Assembly (NCBI RefSeq): GCF_030700245.1
Contig: NZ_JAUYZI010000051.1
Span: 1-37,234, forward strand
Length of the DNA stretch: 37,234 nt
Source of the DNA: Methylobacterium amylolyticum
GTDB taxonomy: Bacteria > Pseudomonadota > Alphaproteobacteria > Rhizobiales > Beijerinckiaceae
Direction: 5' to 3'
The translations under genes were made by a program, and so were the position numbers. Below the pieces are notes generated by a model. That model saw nothing but the letters and a program-made list of their open reading frames with translations. It was not told the DNA's origin and made no database searches. Shown piece after piece: positions 1-8,130 of the stretch (within the stretch, counting starts at the first letter, position 1; each line of letters begins with the position of its first letter).

Positions 1-1571
1 TGCGCCGAGCGGTCGAGGATCGACACGATCACGCAGGTCGCGAGCGCCAGCGGCAGCGTGATCAGGGTCGGCGGGTCGAGCGGGAAGATCGGCTGGGCGA
101 AGCCCAGCACCTTCAGCCAGACCGGCGGCCCGAGGATAGTCAAGACCAGCGCGCTGACGAGCCCGACGCTGCCGCCGACCACGGCGCCGCGGGTGGTAAA
201 GTCCTTCCAGTACATGGCCAGGATCAGCACCGGGAAGTTCGAGCTTGCGCTGATCGAGAAGGCCAGCCCGACCATGTAGGCGATGTTCTGTTTCTCGAAG
301 GCGATGCCGAGCAGCACCGCCGCGATGCCGACACCGAGGGTGGCGTACTTGGCAACCCTGACCTCGTCGGCGTCACTCGCCGAGCCGCGCTTGAGCACGT
401 TGGCGTAGAGGTCGTGCGAGACCGCCGAGGAGGCCGCGAGCGTCAGCCCCGACACCACGGCCAGGATGGTGGCGAAGCCGATGGCGGAGTTCAGCCCGAG
501 CAGGACGTTGCCACCGAGCGCGTGCGAGAGGTGGATCGCCACCATGTTGCCGCCGCCAATCGGGGCGCCGTTGGCCCCGAGATAGGCGGGCGTCGAGCCG
601 ACGATCGCAAGCCCGCCGAAGCCGATGACGAAGATCAGCGAGAAGAAGTAGGCGACGATCGTGCAACCCCAGAAGGTCGAGGTGCGGGCTGCACGCGCGT
701 CCGGCACGGTGAACACCCGCATCAAGAGATGCGGCAGCCCCGCCGCCCCGACGAACAGCGCGAGCGCGAGCGACACCGTCGACCAGGGTGAGGCGGCAAA
801 GGTCGATGGTTGCAGGATGGCGCTATGCTTGGCGTGGACCTCGACCGCCTGGGCGATGATGCGCTCGTAGCTGAAGCCGAAATGGGCCAGCACGAGCAGC
901 GCCGTGAAGGTGGCCGCGCACAGGAGCAGGATTGCCTTGATGATCTGCACCCAGGTCGTTGCCACCATGCCGCCGAACATCACGTAGCAGATCATCAGGG
1001 CGCCAACGCCGAGCACCGCGTATAGATAAGGCAGACCGAACAGGAGCTGAATCAGCTGACCCGCGCCGACGAGCTGCGCGATCAGGTAGAAGGCCACGAT
1101 CGAGAGCGAGGACAGCGCGGCCAGGGTCCGCACCGGACGCGGCGCCAGCCGGAACGCGATAACATCTGAGAAGGTATATTTGCCGAGCCGGCGCAGTTGG
1201 TCGGCGAAGAAGAAGACGATCAGCGGATAGCCCAGCGTGTAGCCGACCGCATAGACGAGGCCGTCGAACCCAGTACCGAAAATGAGGCCGGACAGGCCTA
1301 AGAACGCCCCGGCCGAGATCAGGTCGCCCGCGAGCGCGAACCCGTTCTGCGTACTCGAGATCTGGCCACTCGCGGCGTAGTAGTCGGCGGCCGAGCGCGT
1401 TCGGCCCGCCGCCCAGTAGGTTATGGCGAGCGTGAGCGCGACGAAGAAGACGAAAAAGGTGATTGCCGTGACGTTGAACCCGGCCGCGGGTGGGGCGACG
1501 GGCGTCTGGGCCAAAGCCGCACCACCGCCGCCGCTGAGGAGCCACACGAAGGTCGCCAGGAGGCGGGTCAT
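1..1571 (-). CDS. actP: Cation/acetate symporter ActP (SSS family), 3' end outside window
   Basis: Sodium:solute symporter of the ActP type, an inner-membrane carrier that takes up acetate or other short carboxylates with a cation. The minus-strand frame is open from an ATG at 1571 to the window edge (523 codons, no stop reached), so the C-terminus is missing. Visible are a signal-like N-terminus ending near ALAQ, then a series of long hydrophobic segments with SSS-type patterns such as SAADYYAA, LAGDLISAGAFLGLSG and LPHLLMRVFTVPDA. A Shine-Dalgarno GGAGGA lies just upstream. The start overlaps the stop of the DUF485 gene (ATGA), the standard yjcH-actP arrangement, so the two are translationally coupled. 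The family is clear; the exact substrate is inferred from homology and the partner gene. Confidence 0.93.
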   Translation of the reverse strand, partial: MTRLLATFVWLLSGGGGAALAQTPVAPPAAGFNVTAITFFVFFVALTLAITYWAAGRTRSAADYYAASGQISSTQNGFALAGDLISAGAFLGLSGLIFGTGFDGLVYAVGYTLGYPLIVFFFADQLRRLGKYTFSDVIAFRLAPRPVRTLAALSSLSIVAFYLIAQLVGAGQLIQLLFGLPYLYAVLGVGALMICYVMFGGMVATTWVQIIKAILLLCAATFTALLVLAHFGFSYERIIAQAVEVHAKHSAILQPSTFAASPWSTVSLALALFVGAAGLPHLLMRVFTVPDARAARTSTFWGCTIVAYFFSLIFVIGFGGLAIVGSTPAYLGANGAPIGGGNMVAIHLSHALGGNVLLGLNSAIGFATILAVVSGLTLAASSAVSHDLYANVLKRGSASDADEVRVAKYATLGVGIAAVLLGIAFEKQNIAYMVGLAFSISASSNFPVLILAMYWKDFTTRGAVVGGSVGLVSALVLTILGPPVWLKVLGFAQPIFPLDPPTLITLPLALATCVIVSILDRSA

Positions 1572-1798
1572 CGCTTGTCCTCCGCCGCGTTCGCAATCAG
1601 CACGTGCAGGCCCGTGCATAGGACGGAGGTCCAGATCAGACCGATCGCATAGAGGAACCACAGGCTTACCGTGCCGCCCGCGATAACCGGGCTCGCCAGT
1701 AGGCCCGGCGCGAATGCGGCAAGCCCCATGAAAAGAAAGAACAGGAACCCGAGAAAGGTGAGCAAAACCACGCCCGCTTGGTAGGGGTTCACCCGCAC
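1568..1798 (-). CDS. DUF485 (YjcH-like) small inner-membrane protein
   Basis: Small membrane protein of about 76 residues with two hydrophobic segments (around VVLLTFLGFLFFLFMG and SLWFLYAIGLIWTSVL), matching the DUF485/YjcH family that is nearly always encoded directly before actP. It probably assists or stabilises the permease; its molecular role is not established. I chose the GTG at 1798 because GGGAG lies eight bases upstream. A longer reading from 1882 is open but adds an arginine-rich stretch unlike the family. The stop overlaps the actP start by 4 bases. Confidence 0.82.
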   Translation of the reverse strand: MRVNPYQAGVVLLTFLGFLFFLFMGLAAFAPGLLASPVIAGGTVSLWFLYAIGLIWTSVLCTGLHVLIANAAEDKR

Positions 1799-2002
1799 GG
1801 CACGCGCTCCCAACTTGATTCTTGGGAGCCTAGCCGCCGGTGTGCGCCCAGTCCATCCGGATCCCGAAGAGATCGACAGCAACCGATGCCGACACTTCGG
1901 TCAATGCGATACAAGATTCGTCAGCCGATGAGTGCGCCGCGCGTTGCCAGCCCTCTCGTAGGCCCGTAAGCCCGAGTATCCCGCTCGCCTCGTGAGGTGC
2001 TC

Positions 2003-2638
2003 ATGTACCGTCTGATCAGCGCGACCCCGAGCCCCTACGCCCGCAAGGTGCGAATCCAGCTCGCTGAGAAGTGCATCCCATTCGAGCTGATTACGGAAGT
2101 GCCGTGGAACCGCGACACCGAGACGCCGAAGTACAATCCGCTTGAGAAGCTGCCGGTGCTGATCTGCGACGACGGCGAGAGCGTCTACGAGTCCCGTTTC
2201 ATCAACGAGTGGGTGGAGTTTAAGCACCCGACGCCTGCGCTGATGCCGAAGGATCCGGATGCTGTCCTTCTCACCAAACGCTTCGAGATCTTGGCCGACG
2301 GCATCTGCGACGCCTGCGTGCTGGTCTTCTGGGAACGCGCGCGGGCCGAGACCGCGCAGAGCCGGGAATGGACCGCGCGTCAGCTCCGCAAAGCGGCGGG
2401 CGGCCTGCGCGAGATCTCCCGAATGCTCGGCGACCACGAGTACTGCGTCGGGGACCGTCTGACGCTCGCCGACATCGCGGTTGGCAGCTGCATCGGCTGG
2501 CTCAACGTGCGCATGCCGGAGAACACGTGGCGCGAGGACCATCCGAACCTCGCCGCTCTGCAGGATCGGCTCGAGTCGAGGCCCTCTTTCCAGGCCACGG
2601 TGCCGTATGCGCAGGTCATCAGCGATCCGGTGGTTTGA
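2003..2638 (+). CDS. Glutathione S-transferase family protein
   Basis: Cytoplasmic glutathione S-transferase of about 211 residues, the usual length. The N-terminal thioredoxin-like domain begins with ISATPSPYARKVRIQL, the pattern that places the catalytic Ser/Cys region and first helix, followed by the cis-proline strand NPLEKLPVL and the glutathione-contacting ES of DGESVYESRFI. The C-terminal all-helical domain carries the conserved LTLADIAVG capping motif. ATG 2003 is preferred over GTG 1997 because GAGG at 1994-1997 is correctly spaced for it. The substrate cannot be predicted. It stands alone, convergent with the LysR gene on the other side of an AT-rich spacer. Confidence 0.9.
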   Translation: MYRLISATPSPYARKVRIQLAEKCIPFELITEVPWNRDTETPKYNPLEKLPVLICDDGESVYESRFINEWVEFKHPTPALMPKDPDAVLLTKRFEILADGICDACVLVFWERARAETAQSREWTARQLRKAAGGLREISRMLGDHEYCVGDRLTLADIAVGSCIGWLNVRMPENTWREDHPNLAALQDRLESRPSFQATVPYAQVISDPVV

Positions 2639-2769
2639 TCTTTCGACCGACGGGAGATCCGCTGAGGATATTGGGCGACGTTGTCTAAACAATTGTGTTG
2701 ACTTGACCATGCTGGAACGCTCGACGGATTGTATATGCCGCAGGAGCGCCGTAGTTGAGGCTTCTCTTC

Positions 2770-2807
2770 ATGATCTATCTTTGTCGTGTGCGGCAAAGAT
2801 AGATCAT
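2770..2807. terminator. Strong 14-bp hairpin between convergent genes
   Basis: A perfect 14-bp inverted repeat (arms 2770-2783 and 2794-2807) with a 10-base loop lies between the convergent GST and LysR genes. It is followed on the plus strand by an AT-rich run (TTAATTATTAAT). Its position suggests a bidirectional terminator, although there is no clean U-tract. The spacer around it (about 2800-2930) is much more AT-rich than the rest of the window. Confidence 0.5.
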
Positions 2808-2934
2808 TAATTATTAATCTATAGCATTGTTTTGCGGAAAGATGCATCCCGCGACAAATATTTATTTTTGTGCCTGACAAATCAGCACTAAGATATAATA
2901 AAATTCTAAATTTTAATTGCCGTGATGAATCGAA

Positions 2935-3852
2935 TTAGTTTTGATCACTTGATTCGATGGCGGAATGATGCTCCTGATCGAGGATCCAGGCATGGAACCT
3001 GCGGATCTTGACCGATCCCATGTCCCGCTCGCGATAGCAGAGGAAGTGCAGGTCCCTGTAGATGCTCCTGAGGCTGCCGTCGCCAAAGCGGACGAGTTGC
3101 CCGGCGGCCAACTCGTCGCGCGCGAACCGCAGGCTCTCTAAGGCCACGCCGAGCCCCTGGACGGCGGCGGAGATGATCAGCGAGCCGCGATCGAAGGCTG
3201 GCCCCGCCTGCGTCGTCGGCGCGGGCAATCCGTTCAGCGTGAACCAGTCCGCCCAGCGCACCGGGCTGAAGGACGAGTCCAACCACGTAAGGCGCTTGAT
3301 CGCACCCGCCTCGATCGCCGTCGCACTCCGCGCAAGTTCCGGCGTGCACAGAGCCGCGATCTCCTCGGGCCCGAGGGACTCCACACGCAACCCGGACCCG
3401 CCCGGCGGCCGGCCGTAGGCGATCAGCACGTCGATCTCGGCGTGCCGACCCAGATCGAGCGGCTCGGCGCCGGACGAGACGCGGATGCCGATGCCGGGAT
3501 TGGCATCGACGAAGCTCGGCAGGCGCGGGCTGAGCCACTTGGCGGCGAAGCTAGGGGTGCAGTGCACGGCAAGCGATGGGGCGGGCGACGGCTTCAGCTC
3601 GGCGCACGCCGCCTCGATCGCGTCGAAGGCGCCTGACAGCCCCGAGAGTAGCCGCTCGCCATCCGCAGTCAGGGTTGCCTGCCGGTTCGCGCGCCGGAAC
3701 AGGGCGCGCCCGAAATGTTGCTCCAGGGCGCGGACCTGATGGCTGACGGCCGACGGGGTCAGGTGCAGCTCCTCGCTCGCCCGCGCGAAGCTACCAAGGC
3801 GGGCGGCGGCCTCGAAGGCGCGAAGGGAGGGGAAGCTTGGGATCCGGCGCAT
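2935..3852 (-). CDS. LysR-family transcriptional regulator (GcvA-like)
   Basis: DNA-binding regulator of about 305 residues. The N-terminal winged helix-turn-helix is clear (SLRAFEAAARLGSFARA, then LTPSAVSHQVRALE), followed by the linker helix and a periplasmic-binding-protein-like effector domain. The pattern HVWVA-type is absent; instead RIPSFPSLRAFEAAAR at the start is typical of the GcvA branch. It is divergent from the class II aldolase gene at 4078 and is the obvious candidate to control it. ATG 3852 starts the family-like sequence; a GTG at 3876 would add eight residues and would put part of a repeated operator-like motif inside the gene. The effector is unknown. Confidence 0.9.
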   Translation of the reverse strand: MRRIPSFPSLRAFEAAARLGSFARASEELHLTPSAVSHQVRALEQHFGRALFRRANRQATLTADGERLLSGLSGAFDAIEAACAELKPSPAPSLAVHCTPSFAAKWLSPRLPSFVDANPGIGIRVSSGAEPLDLGRHAEIDVLIAYGRPPGGSGLRVESLGPEEIAALCTPELARSATAIEAGAIKRLTWLDSSFSPVRWADWFTLNGLPAPTTQAGPAFDRGSLIISAAVQGLGVALESLRFARDELAAGQLVRFGDGSLRSIYRDLHFLCYRERDMGSVKIRRFHAWILDQEHHSAIESSDQN

Positions 3853-3855
3853 GCG

Positions 3856-3887
3856 CGATCCGTGAATGCCATTCACCGATCCGTGAA
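3856..3887. promoter_or_regulatory. Candidate LysR operator: 11-bp direct repeat, 21 bp apart
   Basis: CGATCCGTGAA occurs at 3856-3866 and exactly again at 3877-3887, a spacing of 21 bp or two helical turns. The second copy also forms an inverted repeat, TTCAC-N6-GTGAA, at 3872-3887. It sits directly in front of the lysR start in the divergent spacer, as expected for an autoregulated LysR site. No footprint evidence is possible here. Confidence 0.5.
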
Positions 3888-3918
3888 ATCTCGTCGTTTG
3901 TCAAACGGACCCCGCGCG

Positions 3919-4041
3919 ATGCAAGGGTGGATCATCAACGCGACAAGGCCGACGGGATTGGGCGGCTACTTCCTGGCCGCGCGGCTCGCGATCGGCAGCC
4001 ACCTCGCGCCGACGATGCCCGAGCGCCTCGTCGACCGATGA
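3919..4041 (+). other. Possible 40-codon gene remnant upstream of the aldolase
   Basis: An open frame of 40 codons starting at ATG 3919 encodes a protein-like sequence with a hydrophobic-basic stretch (GGYFLAARLAIGS) and a tail LAPTMPERLVDR. It has no clear Shine-Dalgarno and sits in the lysR-aldolase spacer. It may be the 3' remnant of a lost gene, a short leader peptide, or chance. I do not recognise a family. Confidence 0.2.
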
Positions 4042-4077
4042 CCCTTTCTGACTCTTCAAACCGAGAGAAGATGAACC

Positions 4078-4944
4078 ATGCTCGATGACGATCATCACGG
4101 CCACAGCGACGTCGCCATCGACCTGCCCAATGACTCGGCCGGCCGCAAGCGCACCTCGATCTACCAGCCCGAGCAGGCCGGTCTGATCTTCCCCGAGATC
4201 CCGACCTTCAAGAACCACGCTGAGGAACGCGAGTATCGCAAGCAGCACCTCGTGGCCGCCTGCCGGGCCTTCGCGATGCACGGCTTCGACTACGGCTTCG
4301 CCGGGCACCTGACGGTTCGGGATCCCGAGCACCCGGAGCTGTACTGGACCAACCCGATGTGCGTGCACTTCTCGCAGGTGCGCATGTCGAACCTGATCCT
4401 CGCCGACCACGATGGCCGGGTGGTCGAGGGCAAGTACGCGATCAACCGGGCCGGTTTCGTCCTGCACGGTGCCGTGCACGAGGAGTTCCCGGAGGTGATG
4501 GCGATGTGCCATGCTCACACCACCTACGGCACCGCTTGGTGCACCACAGGCCGCGAGCTCGACATGATCTCGCAGGACGCGGCGGCATTCTACAAGAGCC
4601 ACGCGGTGATCGGCGCCTCCGCGGGCGCGGTCGCAGTCGAGAAGAACAGTGGCCTCTCGGTCGCCCAGCAGATCGGGCGCAACCGCGGCGTGCTGCACCA
4701 GAATCACGGTCTGCTGACCTGCTCGCACCACAGCATCGACGACGCGGCGTTCTGGTTCATCGCGCTCGAGCGGGCCTGCCAGCAGCAGCTCCTTGTCGAG
4801 GCCACTGGGATCAAGCCGCAGACGGTGTCCGAGAAGACAGCCCGCTACAGCCGCGAGCACGTCGGCAGCGACTATATCGGCTGGCTGCACTTCCAGACGT
4901 TGTACAGCCACATCGCCGCGACCCAGCCCGATATGTTTGCATAG
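4078..4944 (+). CDS. Class II aldolase/adducin family protein
   Basis: Cytoplasmic class II aldolase/adducin-fold protein of 288 residues, a zinc-dependent family that includes fuculose/rhamnulose aldolases and decarboxylases. The zinc site is visible as H145-A-H147 (CHAHTTYG) and H210 in QNHGLLT, with the upstream FVLHGAVHEEFPEV stretch typical of the family. The N-terminus carries an extra acidic, histidine-rich segment (DDDHHGHSD) that is not part of the fold. ATG 4078 follows a weak GAGAAG element. The divergent LysR gene suggests inducible control. The substrate is unknown; many such stand-alone proteins act on small hydroxy or keto acids. Confidence 0.9.
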   Translation: MLDDDHHGHSDVAIDLPNDSAGRKRTSIYQPEQAGLIFPEIPTFKNHAEEREYRKQHLVAACRAFAMHGFDYGFAGHLTVRDPEHPELYWTNPMCVHFSQVRMSNLILADHDGRVVEGKYAINRAGFVLHGAVHEEFPEVMAMCHAHTTYGTAWCTTGRELDMISQDAAAFYKSHAVIGASAGAVAVEKNSGLSVAQQIGRNRGVLHQNHGLLTCSHHSIDDAAFWFIALERACQQQLLVEATGIKPQTVSEKTARYSREHVGSDYIGWLHFQTLYSHIAATQPDMFA

Positions 4945-5424
4945 GGAGTGCTACCGAAGCGAACGGTCGGTTCGGCAAACGACGCTTCGGCATGACTGTC
5001 GGCGGGATAGTCCCCGATCGCAGATGTGGTAGGGGTCGGTCGTTGTGTTGATATGGTTCGACCCCAATGACATCGATCCTTGCATTGGAGGTCAACGTGA
5101 TCGCATCGAGCCGACCAGCGTGTGCGTCACATGGCGGTCGAACGCTGGAGACGTACCGCGATGACTTGATCTGGCCGTAAGCGAAATGGCCGCTTTGAAG
5201 GAACTGGGACTAGGAACCGGACATCAAGCTGTTGGCTGTTTTGAACCGCCCCTTCGAATCCAATCATCTCGACCTCGGCTGCAGCCATGTAGTGAGATGC
5301 GTGCCTCGGTATCGCGCGCCTGAGCTCTTAAGGGGGTCCCTTGATCGAGCAACCTGCCCGGTGAGGACGAGCGTGTCCTCCCCTCGTTGTACCGCTCCTC
5401 GTGCCGCGAGCGTGTACCGCCATC
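4945..5424. other. Intergenic stretch, no gene seen
   Basis: About 480 bases between the aldolase and the DUF1007 gene. I see no convincing reading frame, RNA gene or clear terminator. Short open frames here lack family-like sequence. Confidence 0.5.
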
Positions 5425-5970
5425 ATGCCAACAGCCGTTCGCCCCTCCGGCCTAACCCGAGCCGCGCTGCTCGCCACCGTACTCTGCGGCCTCGCCTCCG
5501 CCGCGGACGCCCACCCTCACGTGTGGGTCGCGGCGCGCAGCAAGATCGTGTTCGACCACGACCACAAGCTCTCCGCCATCCGACAGACCTGGACCTTCGA
5601 CCCGGAATACTCCGCCTTCGCCGTCCTCGGGCTCGACTCCCACCGCGACCACAAGCCGGACGCTGACAGGCTGGCCGAGCTGGCGCGCATCAACCTCGCC
5701 TCCCTCGCGGAGTGGAATTGGTTCACCGCGCTGAAGGTGAACGGTGCCAAGGCGGTCTTTGCACCGCCTGTCGAACCGAACCAGACCTACGCGGACGGTC
5801 GCCTGACCCTGAGCTTCCTGCTGCCGCTGAAGGCACCGGTGGCGGTCAAGGTGATGGTGTTGGAGACCGACGACCCCAGCTTCTTCGTGGCCTTCAACCT
5901 CGCCGACGGTCCGGACGCCGTCCGCCTGATAGACGCGCCCCCGAGCTGCGCCCCCAGGATGTCCGCGTAG
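5425..5970 (+). pseudogene. DUF1007 family periplasmic protein, C-terminus lost
   Basis: The N-terminal 180 or so residues are a normal DUF1007 protein, a secreted family usually found with zinc, nickel or cobalt transporters. There is a signal peptide (AALLATVLCGLASAADA), the hallmark HPHVWV directly after cleavage, and histidine/aspartate-rich segments (FDHDHK, SHRDHK) that could bind metal. The family motif around VRLIDAPPSCA at codon 183 is reached, and then the frame runs into foreign sequence and stops after six codons. Typical members continue for some 30-40 residues. The sequence following the break is the antisense of a histidine-kinase gene, so the gene has been cut by a rearrangement near 5950. 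The truncated product could still be secreted. Confidence 0.75.
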
Positions 5971-6185
5971 CCGTCGTTGTAGAGGAATATGCGGCTCGGT
6001 CCCCACATGACGCACATGGGGTGCAGCGATGCGAGCATCAGGTCGACCGTGGTGCGCAGGACCGCCGGCCACGCTTCGCGCCCGCCCAAACGGGTGGATG
6101 CCCAATCGTGGCGGCGGAAAAGGTCCGCCATCCGAAGTGAGCCGGTCCGCCCGCCAAGCGTGCCGAGCCTGGCGTGCAGGGTCAT
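5950..6185 (-). pseudogene. N-terminal fragment of a PAS-type sensor histidine kinase
   Basis: The minus strand encodes about 60-78 residues that match the start of a well-known class of hybrid sensor kinases: RRHDWASTRLGGREAWP, then LRTTVDLMLASLHPMCVMWG and IFLYNDGYADILGA. This is the opening of the first PAS/GAF-like sensor domain. After ILGA (about 5949) the reading frame enters the antisense of the DUF1007 gene, so everything downstream, including any kinase domain, is gone. Possible starts are ATG 6185 or ATG 6131. It has no function as a kinase; it marks a recombination junction. Confidence 0.75.
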
Positions 6186-6475
6186 GTCTCGTCTCGCCAA
6201 ACACCCTATTCGGCGAGCCCCCCGCCAGCGTCGTAGTCTAGACGCTACCGGGAGCGGCAGGAAGGTAGACACACTGACCTCTTCGTGAAGGCCCCCCGAC
6301 ACACGAGAGAAAGCTGGGTTGACCGGAGGCAGCGTGATCAGCCGGGCGCTGCCAAAGGAGGGTTGTGCTTCCGGCATCGCCTCGCTCGTGCAGGCGTGGC
6401 GCCAGGCCACTGGGCGCGGCGCCCTTCGCGACCCCATATTTAGGATACGAGTGAAACGACTATCGAGGAGTTGCG

Positions 6476-6994
6476 ATGAGAACCGAAAGGGCCGTGCTGG
6501 CCGGTGGGTGCTTCTGGGGCATGCAGGACCTGATCCGGCGCCAGGAGGGCGTGGTCTCGACCCGCGTCGGCTACACCGGCGGCGACGTGCCGAACGCGAC
6601 CTACCGAAACCACGGAACCCATGCGGAGGCCATCGAGATCGTCTACGACCCGGCCCGGACGAGTTTCAGGCGCATGCTGGAGTTCTTCTTCCAGATCCAC
6701 GACCCGACGACGCCGAACCGGCAGGGCAACGACCGGGGCCTGAGCTACCGCTCCGCCATCTTCTACGCCGATGACGACCAACGCCGCGTGGCGGAAGAGA
6801 CCATCGCCGATGTCGACACCTCCGGTCTCTGGCCGGGCAGGGTCATGACGGAGGTAGCCCCGGCCGGGCCGTTCTGGGAGGCCGAGCCGGAGCATCAGGA
6901 TTACCTGGAGCGTATCCCCAATGGGTACACCTGCCACTTCATCAGGCCGAACTGGGTGCTGCCCTCGCGCGCTCACGCGACGCAGGACGCGTAA
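6476..6994 (+). CDS. msrA: Peptide-methionine (S)-S-oxide reductase MsrA
   Basis: Repairs the S-epimer of methionine sulfoxide in proteins and free methionine in the cytoplasm, using thioredoxin. The signature GGCFWGMQD places the catalytic cysteine at C12. Further family motifs follow: TRVGYTGG, TYRNHGTHAEAIEI, FFFQIHDPTTPNRQGND and FWEAEPEHQDYL. The length of 172 residues is typical for single-domain MsrA; there is no fused MsrB. GAGGAG precedes ATG 6476 with good spacing. It opens the block of oxidative-stress genes and is convergent with the short-chain dehydrogenase gene, sharing a hairpin terminator. Confidence 0.97.
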   Translation: MRTERAVLAGGCFWGMQDLIRRQEGVVSTRVGYTGGDVPNATYRNHGTHAEAIEIVYDPARTSFRRMLEFFFQIHDPTTPNRQGNDRGLSYRSAIFYADDDQRRVAEETIADVDTSGLWPGRVMTEVAPAGPFWEAEPEHQDYLERIPNGYTCHFIRPNWVLPSRAHATQDA

Positions 6995-7009
6995 GCCCGC
7001 CCGGGCCGG

Positions 7010-7030
7010 GACGCCGGAATGGCCGGCGTC
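7010..7030. terminator. Bidirectional hairpin between msrA and the SDR gene
   Basis: An 8-bp perfect GC-rich stem (GACGCCGG / CCGGCGTC) with the loop AATGG lies exactly between the convergent msrA and SDR genes and abuts the SDR stop codon. It has no long U-tract, so termination is inferred from structure and position. Confidence 0.55.
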
Positions 7031-7837
7031 TCAGGTTCCCATGGTCATCACGGAACCACCGTCGACCAGCAGGTACTCGCCGGTGATGAAGCTGGCGCGT
7101 TCGGAGCAGAGGAACGTCACGGCCGCCGCGACTTCCTCCACCTTGCCACGGCGCTTGGCGACGATGCCGGGACGCTCCTCGTCGAGCGTCAGCTTGATCG
7201 CCTCGTCGAAGGAGATGCCCTTCTCCTTCGATTTCTTCTCCATCTGAGCGTCGGTCATCGGCGTGGCGATGAAGGCCGGGCCGACCGCGTTCACGAGCAC
7301 GCCGTCCGGGCCGTAGGCCTTCGACAGTCCCTTCGCGAGGTTCAGGACGCCGGCTTTCGCGGCCGCGTATGGCAGTTCCTCGATGTAGGGCTGCACCGCG
7401 TCCTCCGAGGAGAACAGCACGACCCGGCCCCAACCCGCCTTGCGCATGTGCGGGATGAAGGCCCTGGTCGCGCGCACGCCGGCCATGAGGTTGGTCTGGA
7501 TCGCCTCGATCCAGTCCTCGTCCGTGAGTTCGAGGAAGTCGCCGGACGCGCCGGTGATGCCTGCGGCGGAGACCAGGATGGTGGGCTTGTCGTCGAAAGC
7601 CATGTTGGCGAAGGCGGCGAGCACCTCGATGCCCTTGGCCGTGCTCAGGTCCGCCTCCACGGCACGGACCTGGCCCAGGGACGACAGCTCCGCGGCGGTG
7701 GCCTGCAACTCGGGGCCTTCCTTATCGGTTAGGACGACGTGGACGCCCTCGCGCAGAAGATGCTCGGCGGTCGAGCGACCCATGCCCGACTTGGCCCCTG
7801 TGACGACGGCCACCCGTCCGCTGATGCCGAGATCCAT
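7031..7837 (-). CDS. Short-chain dehydrogenase/reductase (SDR) family oxidoreductase
   Basis: Classical-type NAD(P)-dependent SDR of 268 residues. The cofactor-binding glycine motif is TGAKSGMG (residues 13-20), the catalytic motif is YAAAK (Y157, K161) with SS at 143-144, and the C-terminal GEYLLVDGG is typical. The usual NNAG is replaced by SAAG (90-93), which occurs in some subfamilies. An unusual lysine/glutamate-rich insert (MEKKSKEKG) follows the PG-type substrate loop. GGAG lies upstream of ATG 7837. The substrate is unknown; its place among stress genes suggests reduction of reactive carbonyls, but this is inference. Confidence 0.9.
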   Translation of the reverse strand: MDLGISGRVAVVTGAKSGMGRSTAEHLLREGVHVVLTDKEGPELQATAAELSSLGQVRAVEADLSTAKGIEVLAAFANMAFDDKPTILVSAAGITGASGDFLELTDEDWIEAIQTNLMAGVRATRAFIPHMRKAGWGRVVLFSSEDAVQPYIEELPYAAAKAGVLNLAKGLSKAYGPDGVLVNAVGPAFIATPMTDAQMEKKSKEKGISFDEAIKLTLDEERPGIVAKRRGKVEEVAAAVTFLCSERASFITGEYLLVDGGSVMTMGT

Positions 7838-8130
7838 CTGTACCGCTCCGCCATCGTTCGAGGGGACCGCCTCGGGTCACGACGAGAGCGGCGGTTGAGA
7901 AGTCCGCCTCGCGACGGGAGTTCCTTGCTCGCCCGTCATCGGCCCCCGGTGATGCAAGCTCGTCATTTGCGAGCTTCGTATAGGCCGCCACCTTCACCCG
8001 CCCCGGCGGCGGCACGAGCGACCGGCGTGAGCCTGGACGGCCGGGGTCTCAGAACCGAGCGTCTCCCCCTCCGACGAAGGGAACCTCCCCAGCCCTCCAC
8101 AATTGCCGCCTCGGCATAACGGAGCAAAGC

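Noticed and set aside
823..1596. 257-codon minus-strand frame overlapping actP in another frame
   Set aside because: Same strand as actP but a different frame; the actP frame has the transmembrane and family motifs, this one is arginine-rich.
3901..4911. 336-codon minus-strand frame opposite the class II aldolase
   Set aside because: The aldolase has its zinc-site motifs on the plus strand; the opposite frame is compositionally odd and unrecognisable.
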